From Pseudobacteriovorax sp. (GTDB lineage Bacteria > Bdellovibrionota_B > Oligoflexia > Oligoflexales > Oligoflexaceae): a stretch of 64,000 bases of DNA. Below the pieces are notes generated by a model. The model was not told the DNA's origin. It saw nothing but the letters and a program-made list of their open reading frames with translations, and did not search any database. Location: the NCBI GenBank assembly GCA_013215145.1, contig JABSRP010000020.1:62001-126000 (forward strand), written 5' to 3'. Each line of letters begins with the position of its first letter. The first letter of the stretch is position 1. This document shows, piece by piece, positions 34,769 to 43,875 of this stretch. The translations under genes were made by a program, and so were the position numbers.

Positions 34769-36183
34769 TGGCGACTTTCTCCAGTTTTAATTTTGACCAA
34801 TGGCGAGACCAGGCAAGGTTAGCACTCTCTCAGGATCTAGGACCGGAAACAGTCCACTGGAATGATCTTAGGCATAGCAAAGATATGGATCTGTTTCAGT
34901 CTTCTGATACCCAAGAGTACAATATCAGATCGAAACAGTTTCATTTGAATCGCCAGTTCATTGGGACTCTAAGTAGGCTAAGCTCGTACCGAGACCCTCA
35001 GCGTTGGAACTTCCTATATAGACTTTTATGGCGGTATCTGCATGAGGGTGCAGAGTTTTTGGATGACCCGTTGGACGGCGATGTCAGACAAATGCATCGA
35101 TGGTCGAAAGAATTAGGTCGCGATAGCCATAAATGCAAAGCGTTTCTGCGTTTTCGCAAGCAGCCAGAAGGATTCTATCAAGCTCGATACGCCTCAAAAC
35201 ACTATGTATTAAAAGGATTAGTTGAATATTTTAGCACGCGTTTTGCTGCTATGGATTTCGAGATCATCACTCCTTGGGAGTCCTTAAGATGGTTTGCTGG
35301 TAAGGCTCAGTATACGGAATCCGGCGAAGTATTTGATGCAATTGATTCCGATGATTTTGATGACCTATGGTTGACCTACTATCGCAACACTTACAACCCT
35401 GCTCGCCTTAACATGAAAGCTACCTTGGCCGAAATGCCAAAATATTTATGGAAGAATATGCCGGAAACGGAGCTTATTCCTGAGATGATCGCCACTAGTG
35501 ATCAACAGGTAGATGCTATGCTCGAGGCAGCGCCAAAGTTCCAGCTTGATACATCCTCCCTAAATTCCTTAACTGATGTATCTCGAGCTGTATCCGAGTG
35601 TCGAGCCTGCCTTCTCTGCGATGGTTTTGGAAACGCTGTTCCAGGACGCGGTCAGAAGGATGCGGCGATTATGATTGTCGGAGAGCAACCAGGAGATCAT
35701 GAAGAAAAGGCTGGCAAGCCGTTTGTTGGTCCCTCTGGCAAGCTTTTAGCTAAAATCCTAAGAGAAGAGTCTCTCGGAGAGGAATCGATATACCTTACAA
35801 ATACTGTAAAACACTTTCGCCATCGCAAAGAAGGGGCGCGGCGTATTCATATGCGTCCCAGTCAGACATCTATTCACGCTTGCCGGGCATTTCTCATAGC
35901 AGAAATCCAAATAGTTAGGCCACAGGTCATTCTTTGTTTGGGCATCACATCCTCTCGAGCTCTGCGAGGGGTCTACGCTCAACTTAACGATGCTGAAGAA
36001 ATATTGGATTTTGGATTTGGTGAGGTGAAGGTTATCTCTGGTCCTCACCCGGCAGCTATTATGAGAGCTGCCGGAGCAAAAAGAGAGCAATTGCTGTTTG
36101 ACTTAAAGCAGAGAATCCGGGAGGCCGTTTCCTATCCCGGGACAAATGATGAAGCCCCTTCGGGTTTACTGTTCCCTGATTGA
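34768..36183 (+). CDS. DUF4130-UdgX fusion, uracil-DNA glycosylase-like protein
   Basis: About 471 residues; the ATG overlaps the upstream stop. Residues 1-260 are a DUF4130/TIGR03915-type domain (RDPQRWNFLYRLLWRYLHEG, VRQMHRWSKELGRDSHKCKAFLRF, LTYYRNTYNPARLN). Residues about 275-465 form a family-4-like UDG of the UdgX type: GEQPGDHEEKAGKPFVGPSGKLL, TNTVKHF, ARRIHMRPS and SGPHPAAIMRA. In characterised UdgX the His of the R-R-I-H loop becomes covalently attached to uracil at the abasic site; this His is present. Four Cys (CRACLLC plus others) could bind an Fe-S cluster. The protein is expected to act in uracil removal or marking in DNA with its radical SAM partner. Confidence 0.9.
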   Translation: MATFSSFNFDQWRDQARLALSQDLGPETVHWNDLRHSKDMDLFQSSDTQEYNIRSKQFHLNRQFIGTLSRLSSYRDPQRWNFLYRLLWRYLHEGAEFLDDPLDGDVRQMHRWSKELGRDSHKCKAFLRFRKQPEGFYQARYASKHYVLKGLVEYFSTRFAAMDFEIITPWESLRWFAGKAQYTESGEVFDAIDSDDFDDLWLTYYRNTYNPARLNMKATLAEMPKYLWKNMPETELIPEMIATSDQQVDAMLEAAPKFQLDTSSLNSLTDVSRAVSECRACLLCDGFGNAVPGRGQKDAAIMIVGEQPGDHEEKAGKPFVGPSGKLLAKILREESLGEESIYLTNTVKHFRHRKEGARRIHMRPSQTSIHACRAFLIAEIQIVRPQVILCLGITSSRALRGVYAQLNDAEEILDFGFGEVKVISGPHPAAIMRAAGAKREQLLFDLKQRIREAVSYPGTNDEAPSGLLFPD

Positions 36184-36189
36184 GAGCCT

Positions 36190-36453
36190 TTAAAGGGGTT
36201 TGATGGGATTTTTTACTCGGTATTGGCGTTCTCTCATTTCTTCTAGAACTTCTTGAGCATTTGTTTCGTCAGCTGTCGTCTTTTTGAGTTGGCGACACTT
36301 GATTCGTTTGATACGTGAGCCGGTGGTTCGAGGTTCGGCGCACTTTAAGACGACATCGTTGGGCTTTGTATCGCCGGCCACAGGAGCATTTTGCGTCGTG
36401 CTGCAGCCGATGCCTGTTATGCTGACTAAGACTAATAACGTGATAATTCTCAT
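36190..36453 (-). CDS. Small lipoprotein (87 aa)
   Basis: From the ATG at 36453 the product has a lipoprotein signal with lipobox ITGIGC (Cys17), followed by STTQNAP. The mature part of about 70 residues is basic and has two cysteines (VLKCAEPRTTGSR and RIKCRQLKKT) that could pair. RTTGSRIKR...C resembles short outer-membrane-associated proteins with the R-x-x-G-S-x-I-x-x-x-x-C motif that I have seen in proteobacteria. No function is known. It is convergent with the UdgX gene, six bases apart. Confidence 0.65.
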   Translation of the reverse strand: MRIITLLVLVSITGIGCSTTQNAPVAGDTKPNDVVLKCAEPRTTGSRIKRIKCRQLKKTTADETNAQEVLEEMRERQYRVKNPIKPL

Positions 36454-36625
36454 AGGAAGCTTTTCCCTCAAATAAAACAATCTTACTATTACCACGTCTT
36501 AATTACATATTATATTTTTCCTGTCAACAATAATTAATGAAATTGCCTAGTTTTTTTTTAATTATGTAGTCATTTCATGGATCTATGTCATAGAAAAGTG
36601 TTAGCCTTTTTCTTCAGCTCAACTT

Positions 36626-37060
36626 TCATTTTTCGTCGAGGTGTCCTTGAGGAAGTTCGTTAAACTTGTCTCGAAGTGCTTCGGGTGGGGCTGCAACACG
36701 CCTTTCACTAAGGTTCATCCAAGCACCTGTAGTTGTTAACACAGCGGCTAGGGTCTTCGTATTTTTATATATTTCGTGTTTGAATTGCCACTTGTGACCA
36801 GACTCGGACATTTCTGCAAGGTAAGTATGGACGATCACCTGGTCCCCCAAAAGGGTTTCCGCATGGTAGGCGGCATGTTCACTGAAAATAATTGGACCGA
36901 TCTTAGCAGCAGCCAAGTCTTTCATGGTAAAGCCCATTTCGTGTAGGAGATTGAAACGAGACTGGGCAGCAAACTCACTATAGGCTGTGTTCCGTAGGTG
37001 TCTATTTGCGTCTAAATCTGAAAACCTGACTTGGAATTTATGTTGATTTGTAAGAGTCAT
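36626..37060 (-). CDS. Hotdog-fold acyl-CoA thioesterase (4HBT/FatB-like)
   Basis: A 144-residue cytoplasmic protein starting at ATG 37060 with GAGGAC upstream. The N-terminal FQVRFSDLDANRHLRNTAYSEF carries the 4-hydroxybenzoyl-CoA thioesterase signature, in which the Asp (FSDLD) and the H-x-x-N-x-x-Y segment line the active site. It continues with GPIIFSEHAAYHAETLLGDQVIVHTYL, the central helix-strand region, and a KWQFKHEIYK strand. Substrate chain length is unknown. It is flanked by small envelope-protein genes without an obvious pathway link. Confidence 0.88.
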   Translation of the reverse strand: MTLTNQHKFQVRFSDLDANRHLRNTAYSEFAAQSRFNLLHEMGFTMKDLAAAKIGPIIFSEHAAYHAETLLGDQVIVHTYLAEMSESGHKWQFKHEIYKNTKTLAAVLTTTGAWMNLSERRVAAPPEALRDKFNELPQGHLDEK

Positions 37061-37171
37061 ATTGTCCTCGGTTTCTATTCTGTAAGCAACGTTTCTAACG
37101 TAATGGACTCAAAAAGACCATGATCTTTAGGCTTAAGGAAACGGTTTTTTTGGAGATGGGGCAGTATGAAA

Positions 37172-37921
37172 TCATCCTGAATTTGATTCAGTCTTATGTG
37201 GCGGGCTTCGCTCTGACATCCCCAGCCTTCCCAGCATGGGAAGTTTTATCGCTGGTCGCAGAAAGTCGACCCCAAAAGAGAGGCTGAGTATGTTAATTTC
37301 TAGACCGTCATAAAGACCAAAAGTAAAACCGATCAAACCAAACAAAGACATCTGAAGTCCGGTGCCAGATTCAGACTTGGCAAATAGACCATGATCGACA
37401 ATGTAATCTCGTCCTATCGCATGTGGTGGAAGTTCAACTTGTAGTTCAGAAGTATTTCGTATCACCCAAGAAACGAAGGTATTACTATTGGGTCCTGGCC
37501 ACACCCGATACTCAAATCTATGAGGGTACTTTGGCACGAGTTCCTGAATCCTTTTAATGGCTCGTTCAGCCGTCTCCCCTCGGATTTCATCGATAAGCTC
37601 TGCATCCGACCCAAACCAGCGTCTGTCAGGAATATCTTGCTTTACCAGTAGAGCCTCTCTACCGTAGCGAGCTCTCCAACCAATAACCTCATAAGTAGTA
37701 TATACTAATGCATCGGCTTCTTTTGTTGCGATCCAAGTGTGGACAGCAAACGCCCCTCGTTTGCCGAATGTTCTCGCGCCGAAAACCTGGACGATGGCTC
37801 GCGATTCTTCAGACGGGGAAGGGGAAATTCCCATACTTGCGCGACTTGATTCCCGCCATCCTTGAGAAAGAGCAGGGGCTGAGACAGACCCAAGTATCAA
37901 AAATATTAAAAGATTTTTCAA
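37172..37921 (-). CDS. DUF3750 secreted protein
   Basis: A 249-residue protein starting at TTG 37921 with AAGGG eight bases upstream, and with a signal peptide ending near APALSQG. The DUF3750 landmarks are all present: VQVFGARTFGKRGAFAVHTW, YTTYEVIGW, PDRRWFGSDAELIDEIRG, RVWPGPNSNTF, LPPHAIGRDYI and a C-terminal hydrophobic/glycine stretch (GLIGFTFGLYDGLEINILSLSFGVDFLRPAIKLP split over the last 50 residues). The His-Thr-Trp and WPGPNSNTF elements suggest an NlpC/P60-like enzyme fold, but the activity is not established. It is probably envelope-located. It lies behind the GH104-like gene on the same strand, separated by a long inverted repeat. Confidence 0.85.
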   Translation of the reverse strand: MKNLLIFLILGSVSAPALSQGWRESSRASMGISPSPSEESRAIVQVFGARTFGKRGAFAVHTWIATKEADALVYTTYEVIGWRARYGREALLVKQDIPDRRWFGSDAELIDEIRGETAERAIKRIQELVPKYPHRFEYRVWPGPNSNTFVSWVIRNTSELQVELPPHAIGRDYIVDHGLFAKSESGTGLQMSLFGLIGFTFGLYDGLEINILSLSFGVDFLRPAIKLPMLGRLGMSERSPPHKTESNSG

Positions 37922-37948
37922 AATAGAACCCTTAATGTTTGGTCGGAA

Positions 37949-37972
37949 CTAAGCTCAGTTTTCCGAGCTTAG
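37949..37972. repeat. Inverted repeat between muramidase and DUF3750 genes
   Basis: CTAAGCTC and GAGCTTAG pair perfectly around an 8-base loop. It lies 59 bases after the stop of the muramidase gene and 28 bases before the DUF3750 start. It may be a terminator without a T tract, or an operator. Confidence 0.45.
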
Positions 37973-38030
37973 CATAACAAAATTAAGGGGTGGTAAGTCT
38001 TCGAAGCAATGAATCAAGATCGAGCAATAT

Positions 38031-38795
38031 CTATAAAAAACTCTGATACTGACTCCAAAGAGTGTTCATAGGATAAGTCGGTTGACCGTAAGGTGATCCT
38101 GGTAGCGATGCCCACTCTAAATTTAATTTATATACAGTTTGAGAAAACTGCTGAAAGGTTCTTATATTATTGACTTCTTGCAAACTGACACCCCGTCTTG
38201 CCATGAGTCGTACAGCTCCCTTGTCCTGATTTGCAGGGGTAAAGTCTGGATATCCAAGTCCATCCCAGGTGGTCGATAAAAACTGGTATCGTCCAGCCGC
38301 GTCTGAGCAAAGGCTTCCTGCACAGTAGACGATCCTTGGATGTCTGGCGTAACCATTAAAGGTGAATCCACCAAAGCGAATGTTATAGCGACTATGTGTG
38401 CCCTCAGCATAAGCCAGCATCGATAAGAAGGCACCAAGACGCCCTCCTTGACTGCCGTCGATGCGACTCGTAGCGACGACGTGTGGAATGTAAACGTAAC
38501 CTCTCGAAAAAGAACAGCCGGGTATGATTCTTCTTAGGTTCACACGATAGTGATTTTGGCCCGCAATGAGAGCTGGAGTTTGAATTGGGATATAGGTGTT
38601 TTCATAAAGAGTGCATTTTTCAGAACCAAGCTCCAGGGTCGATGATTGATCCTGAGTTTTTTTAAGGTAGGTATCTCCGCTACCTATAAGAATATAATGC
38701 CCTGAAGGAGCGTCATCCAGTTTTGACTTTGGGATTTCAGAACCACAGGAAATTAAAAATAGACTACTAATGATGAGTAACCATAACTTACGCAC
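38031..38795 (-). CDS. GH104-like endolysin/muramidase lipoprotein
   Basis: About 254 residues from GTG 38795, selected because AAGGAG lies seven bases upstream and a lipoprotein signal follows directly (LLIISSLFLISC). After a linker of about 95 residues comes a phage-lambda-endolysin-type domain: FLSMLAYAEGTHSRYNIRFGG (catalytic Glu in A-E-G-T), FNGYARHPRI, DAAGRYQFLSTTWDG and FTPANQDKGAVRLMARRGVSL. The family are lytic transglycosylases/muramidases acting on peptidoglycan glycan strands. Lipid anchoring suggests a role in cell-wall remodelling of the producer or of another cell, rather than phage lysis; no phage genes are nearby. Confidence 0.85.
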   Translation of the reverse strand: MRKLWLLIISSLFLISCGSEIPKSKLDDAPSGHYILIGSGDTYLKKTQDQSSTLELGSEKCTLYENTYIPIQTPALIAGQNHYRVNLRRIIPGCSFSRGYVYIPHVVATSRIDGSQGGRLGAFLSMLAYAEGTHSRYNIRFGGFTFNGYARHPRIVYCAGSLCSDAAGRYQFLSTTWDGLGYPDFTPANQDKGAVRLMARRGVSLQEVNNIRTFQQFSQTVYKLNLEWASLPGSPYGQPTYPMNTLWSQYQSFL

Positions 38796-39109
38796 AGAAA
38801 TTCTCCTTAAGAAAAGTATAAATTGATTGGTATCAATATTAGAGAAATCGGTAAAAATTCTTCTCAAAGATTCAAAAATTTTCGAAAAAATTTTACTGCA
38901 GGCTGTAGGAAAAAAAAGTGACCTCTCAAGGAAACAGCATGAAGTATCTGTCCTGTCTCGACTTCACGGTTCCTTAGTATTTGTTGACTAGATAATATGA
39001 AAGGTTGAACGTGCTGGCTCTGGACGACAACTGCCCAAAGGCTGCAAAACCCTTGTGCAGAACGGTATAAAATAAATCACATTTAACCAATGGTAACAAA
39101 AGAAGGGAC

Positions 39110-39134
39110 GAGGATAGAACCTATCCTCTTTTTT
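39110..39134 (+). terminator. Strong intrinsic terminator
   Basis: GAGGATAG, loop AAC, CTATCCTC, then six Ts on the + strand; the preceding AAAAGAAGGGAC would give a weaker T tract on the - strand. It lies immediately after the stop of the leftward molybdenum-hydroxylase gene and may serve it. No annotated + strand gene precedes it within 2.9 kb, although a 21-codon frame (39005-39070, TTG start) and a CTGCA/TGCAG hairpin lie just upstream. Confidence 0.7.
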
Positions 39135-41396
39135 CTAGGCCTTCCCGAATTCTCGAAGGCGCTTTCCGGTTAGTGCAAATATTGCATTAGCAATTGCGGG
39201 AGCGACTGGTGGTACGCCTGGCTCTCCCACCCCACCTGAAGGCTCCGTAGACGTTACAATATCAACGTGAATTTTGCGTGGTGCCTCAGGCATGCGGAGA
39301 ATTCCTGCATCATTGAAGTTTGATTGCTCTACGGCTCCATTCTTATGGGTAATACCGCCGTGAAAAAGGTGGCTCATTCCCTCGATGACAGAACCTTCCA
39401 TCTGGGAAACGACACGATCAAGGTTATAAACGATACCGGCATCAATGGTGATCCATACTTCGTCCACAATAATTTTGTCTTGTTCTTTTTTTACAGCAGC
39501 CGCCACGGCCACATAGCTTAAAAAGCTTCTATGTACCGCAAGACCATATCCCCTGGTTTTATCCTTGGCTCTTGACTTCCAATTTGCTTTTGCAGCGACC
39601 CGACTGAGAGCCTGCTTTAACCTTTTGCCATTTACAGGGTGTTGTTCAATGTCTTGTTCGTAGTTATGCATCTCTGTATTCCCCATCTCTTTTGGGGTCA
39701 AAACACGATCAGCATAAACAGATAACATGAAATCGAGAGGATCTTTCTTTTCTTTGCGAGCAATCTCGTCCAGAAAACAGTTGGTAGCAAAACTGTGGAA
39801 TAGATTGTATACAGCTCTTAGCCAACCGATCCTGACATGAGCCTTTACTGTTATGGCTTGGGCTTCAAAATTATCTATTCCCATAGCTAAATCAAGTATG
39901 CCTTGCTGGAAGTCGCGTGCTTGTGGTGGGACTTCAGACTTATCCATAAAAGTCGAGGCAATGGGAGGAAAAGCCGATTTCATCTGCCATGCTTTGAGCA
40001 TCCCCTTTTTATCGGTTCCCGCTTCAAAAGTCATCAGAGCTACGGTATTGAGATAGTCATTCTTAATGTCATCTTCCCTAGTGAACTGCACACGGACGGG
40101 CTGTCCTGCAGCTTTAGATAAAAATGCTGCCTCTGAACAAAAATCTCCCTTAGACTTTCGACCAAAACCCCCACCCAATAAGGTGACGTTGACTCGCACA
40201 CGGTCTTCAGGTAAGCCGGTTGCTCTTGCTACCGCAGAGCGAGCTGTTTGTGGATTTTGCGTTGAGGCCCATACCTCGCAAAATCCACCATCTTTTTCTG
40301 TATAGTTTGCGATGGCAACCGGTGGCTCCATGGACAAGTGAGCGAGATGAGACACATAGTACTGTGCTGAGTGCTTTTTGTGAGCAGTTCTAAGCGCCTC
40401 GGAAGGATTCCCTTTTTTACGATAAGCTGGTCCAGATTTTTTTGAAGCAGTCTCCATCGATGCTTTGAATGCTTTAGTATTGTAAGAGGCATGTTCTCCA
40501 AGGTTCCATTGGATGGCAAGTGCTTCACGTCCCTTCATCGCTGCCCATGTATTGTCAGCTAGCACGGCAACACCACCCCAGCCTTGAAAACCGTACGGTT
40601 GTTTTGGTTCGGGCATTTTTATGATTTTTCTGACACCACCTACTTTGGTAGGCGCCTTATTATCGAAACTTTTTATTGTTGCACCCATGACTGATGGTCT
40701 CTCAATACTTGCAATAAGCATGTTCGGTAGATCGACATCAGCCCCGTATCTTGCATTTCCAGTAACAAAATCCTTGACGTCAACAAAGGGCATCTTCTTG
40801 TGAAAATGGTCGAGATCTGAGTTTTTCCTTAGTTTGACTTTACTCTGATCTGGTAGGGCTAGTTTGCTTGCGTCAATAACAAGTTTGGCAAATTCGATCT
40901 TTTTATTTGTTCCTTTTTGTATGACAAAATGATCTTTGGTATCACAGGTTTCTTTTGCGACGTTCCATTTTTGCGCCGCTGTTTGAATCAGCATGTCTCT
41001 TGCCATTGCGGCGGATCCACGAATTTTATCGAAGTTTTTCCTGATACTCGTCGAGCCATCCGTATTTTGATCGCCATATTTCTTATCGCCGATTGCCTGA
41101 ATGATTTTCACTTTGGAAAAATCGGCACCAAGCTCATCCGATAGGATAATGGGTAATGTGCTGCGGATACCCTGGCCCATCTCCGATCTGTGACAGTAGA
41201 TGGAAACTATGCCGTCTTCACCAATGTGAACAAAAACATTAGGTTTAAAAATGGGATCGACAGCTACAGTGCCACTCGGGGCTGCTTTTGGTGTAGATTG
41301 ACAGGACAATGTCCCCAAGCACAGCCCTGCTGTTGTTATGCCCGTTGCCTTAACAAAGTCTCTTCGGCTTATTTTTCTAATTTGATCGATCATCAT
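39135..41396 (-). CDS. Molybdopterin-binding subunit of xanthine dehydrogenase/IorB-type hydroxylase
   Basis: A 753-residue large subunit starting at ATG 41396 with AGGAT upstream. The N-terminus has a twin-arginine signal, SRRDFVKATGITTAGL, with a lipobox-like LGTLSC, so the folded cofactor-loaded complex is exported to the periplasm. Landmarks of the isoquinoline 1-oxidoreductase beta-subunit branch are present: HIGEDGIVSIYCHRSEMGQGI, LLGGGFGRKSKGDF and a C-terminal GGVGEPGVPPVAPAIANAI, where Glu is the catalytic base at molybdenum. It is co-transcribed with the 2Fe-2S subunit, four bases upstream. The usual third (FAD) subunit is absent, as in IorAB-type enzymes that pass electrons to cytochromes. 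The substrate is unknown. Confidence 0.92.
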   Translation of the reverse strand: MMIDQIRKISRRDFVKATGITTAGLCLGTLSCQSTPKAAPSGTVAVDPIFKPNVFVHIGEDGIVSIYCHRSEMGQGIRSTLPIILSDELGADFSKVKIIQAIGDKKYGDQNTDGSTSIRKNFDKIRGSAAMARDMLIQTAAQKWNVAKETCDTKDHFVIQKGTNKKIEFAKLVIDASKLALPDQSKVKLRKNSDLDHFHKKMPFVDVKDFVTGNARYGADVDLPNMLIASIERPSVMGATIKSFDNKAPTKVGGVRKIIKMPEPKQPYGFQGWGGVAVLADNTWAAMKGREALAIQWNLGEHASYNTKAFKASMETASKKSGPAYRKKGNPSEALRTAHKKHSAQYYVSHLAHLSMEPPVAIANYTEKDGGFCEVWASTQNPQTARSAVARATGLPEDRVRVNVTLLGGGFGRKSKGDFCSEAAFLSKAAGQPVRVQFTREDDIKNDYLNTVALMTFEAGTDKKGMLKAWQMKSAFPPIASTFMDKSEVPPQARDFQQGILDLAMGIDNFEAQAITVKAHVRIGWLRAVYNLFHSFATNCFLDEIARKEKKDPLDFMLSVYADRVLTPKEMGNTEMHNYEQDIEQHPVNGKRLKQALSRVAAKANWKSRAKDKTRGYGLAVHRSFLSYVAVAAAVKKEQDKIIVDEVWITIDAGIVYNLDRVVSQMEGSVIEGMSHLFHGGITHKNGAVEQSNFNDAGILRMPEAPRKIHVDIVTSTEPSGGVGEPGVPPVAPAIANAIFALTGKRLREFGKA

Positions 41397-41399
41397 TGT

Positions 41400-41852
41400 T
41401 TATCCTTTCGCCGCGTCTTTGATGGCCTCGCGTACCCTCGTGTAGGTTCCGCAGCGGCAAATGTTTCCAGCCATGCCTTCGTCAATCTGAGTATCATTTG
41501 GCTTTTTGTTTTGGTTCAAAAGTGAGGCAGCATTCATAATTTGGCCTGGCTGGCAGTAACCACATTGAGGAACATTGTGCTTGATCCAAGATTTTTGGAG
41601 TGGGTGATCTCCATTATCCGATAGCCCTTCGATAGTTGTGATACCTTTACCATTTGCTGCCTCGGATGGTGTGATACACGATCGAATTGCCACGCCATCC
41701 AAGTGAACTGTACAGGCACCACATAGGCCTTTGCCGCAGCCGAATCTTGTACCCTTTAGATTGGCAACGTCTCTTAGCATCCATAGTATTGGCATGCTTT
41801 TGTCGACGTCGAGTGTTCGTTCCTTTTTATTGATCTTAAATTTCATTTTCAT
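41400..41852 (-). CDS. 2Fe-2S subunit of IorA/xanthine dehydrogenase type
   Basis: About 150 residues from ATG 41852 (GAGGG upstream). It has the two [2Fe-2S] binding regions of this family: the plant-ferredoxin-type GCGKGLCGACTVHLDG and the helical QCGYCQPGQIMNAA plus GNICRCGTYTRVREAI. PILWMLRDVANLKGTRFGCG is the typical N-terminal segment. It shuttles electrons from the molybdenum centre of the large subunit to an acceptor. It has no signal of its own and presumably rides with the Tat-exported partner encoded four bases downstream. Confidence 0.93.
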   Translation of the reverse strand: MKMKFKINKKERTLDVDKSMPILWMLRDVANLKGTRFGCGKGLCGACTVHLDGVAIRSCITPSEAANGKGITTIEGLSDNGDHPLQKSWIKHNVPQCGYCQPGQIMNAASLLNQNKKPNDTQIDEGMAGNICRCGTYTRVREAIKDAAKG

Positions 41853-42116
41853 GTGAATCCCTCTGGTCTGGGTAGTTAGATAGGTGTCGCGGCAGCATGA
41901 GGTCTCGTTGGCATTGAGCGCAGTACCTAGGTATACGACATCGTAAAACAGAAAATCTTCAAAACGATACAATAGGCTTGAAGCTTAAACAATCCAATGC
42001 TTATCAATTAGTGGCAGAATTTGGTGAACTTGAATGCCCGAATGACGGTTTGTTTGGGTATAGAATCGATACCGGAGCTAAATTCTTGGGTTTAAGATTC
42101 ACATTAAATGGAAAGT

Positions 42117-42136
42117 CATCGGCCCTAAGGCCGATG
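42117..42136. terminator. Perfect hairpin after the M14 peptidase gene
   Basis: CATCGGCC, loop CTAA, GGCCGATG. It lies ten bases after the stop of the leftward carboxypeptidase gene. A T-rich stretch follows better on the + strand (GTTTAGTTCTT), so its direction of use is uncertain. Confidence 0.6.
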
Positions 42137-42145
42137 TTTAGTTCT

Positions 42146-43875
42146 TCATTCAATATCGAGGAATATCGCTGATACGGATCCCCAGGTACCGCTTTCGTCT
42201 TGAGCTCGGACATATATGGTGTTTCGTCCTGAGCTGAGGCCGTCGGTAGAAATCGTCGCAACAGCTGACTCATCGACTTCGTTGAAAGCGCCGTCTTTTG
42301 GAGTCATTGAGAATTTAACGATGCTTTCCTTCCATGGTGGGGTGTTCACAGTGTATTCAATGGCTCTGATATTTTGTGTTGGCTCGATCCCATTTCTCTT
42401 GGAAAAGCGATCATCGCTAGCAGTGACCTCTAGGTTAGCCGATGACCCTCTCGGAATCGAAAGACTCTTGGCATTGTTTTCAAAAGATATATTTGTGATG
42501 TCTGGTCCTGAAGGAGTGATGTAAGGTAGCCCCGCTACTTTAGCTGCATAGATAAGAGCCTGTAGGTTATCAGGTAGAATCTCATTAAGATAGACGCTAC
42601 AGGATTGGAAAAAGCTAGTGCCTAGTTCAAAGGTGTAGGCAGCCACTCCAAGTTCACTATAGCTGACGCTGTCTGTGGTTCCGTCTGTGGGATAAAGTCC
42701 GATGGACTGCTGAGGTCGGTACCCGTTAAACTGAGCAAATTTACGACCGAGAGTTTGTAAGCCCGCGCCGTTAGGAGCAGGGCTGTTTTTATCACCCCAG
42801 GGCCATAAGACTAATTCGCTGAAGCTGTGAATATCGATATGAATCCCCGAAGTATCACTTGGTGCTGCGTCGGTGTCTGCAGGGCCTCGTTTATCGGCAA
42901 AGATCGCTCTCACGTAAGACTCCATAGCCTGGGTCTCGGGTTCAGAACCTGCCGAGGGACCTCGGTACGTGGATGAACACTGATTGCCACTCGATCCCCG
43001 ACCATTTGTGATATTCCATCGGTCGCTAAAATTACGATTCAGATCGACCCCCCCCTAGAGCGTGAGATCAAGGCGCAAAAGTTCTCGTTCGCATTTTTCC
43101 TCCATGAAAGTCCCGCCTCAGCTCTTTTACGGCCGTCAGGGTTTCCTTGTAGCAATAGGTGGACCTCATGAAAGTCTAGAATCCAAGTAGCATCTGCATT
43201 GGTACCGTAACCGTCCACTAACCATTTGGCAAAGGCGACATTCAATGGGGCTGTAGTATATTCTCTGGCGTGTATCGCCGTATTAACAAAAAGGATAGGT
43301 TTTTCTTCATTGATGTCTTGATTCGTTAACTTAAGGACCTTAATATCGTAGCCGCCTTGTCCGGTAGTCTTGGCCCATGAATCCCCAATGTCGATGAACT
43401 CGGCTAATTTGGGTGCTCTCTTCACCATGGCTTCTGCTTCTACGAAGGTCTCTTCGACGGTTTCATAACAGGGGTAGTTTGGGATTCCTGTAGCCTGATT
43501 ACTAGGGTACGGAAGTCGCGATTGGCTCGACTTCATGGATTCCTGGATGGATTCAAGGCGCATATTGCGCTTTTTAATGAAGTCATTGGCTACCTCAAAC
43601 TTAAATCCAAAAACCTCTAAGTCGGCCTTTTCCTTTTCCGTAAGTTCGAAAATCATATATCCATCTTTGAAATTGATCTCCTCTAATTGGTTGCCAAAGG
43701 AAATCGTAGCCTTTCGTGCAAGATCCTCGCTCGGGATCTTAGTCTTGTAGATGTTTGTAATCGATTTTTCGCTTTCGATAAGATCGAGAGTCTTCTGAAG
43801 GCTGTTATCAGCACTGAGAGAAAACGTAAATCCCCATATTCCAAAAATAGCCGCACAATACTTCGCTATACGCAT
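42146..43875 (-). pseudogene. Secreted M14 zinc carboxypeptidase, frameshifted in a G8 tract
   Basis: Start ATG 43875 with a signal peptide (MRIAKYCAAIFGIWGFTFSLSA) and a propeptide-like region, then the M14 domain. The first frame carries the zinc motif NTAIHARE (His and Glu ligands) and LQGNPDG, and stops at 43039. A run of eight C on the + strand (G on the coding strand, about 43050-43057) lies just before the break. In the shifted frame the sequence reads VDLNRNFSDRWN, then HIDIHSFSE (third zinc ligand), and YTFELGTSF with the catalytic Glu. A C-terminal beta domain of about 110 residues follows, ending at 42146. One base fewer or two more (modulo three) in the G tract would restore a complete enzyme of about 575 residues. 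Phase variation, slippage or sequence error are alternatives. Confidence 0.85.

Noticed and set aside
41978-42172. + strand frame with TTG start next to the M14 gene
   Set aside because: It has no ribosome binding site and overlaps both the terminator hairpin and the end of the peptidase gene.
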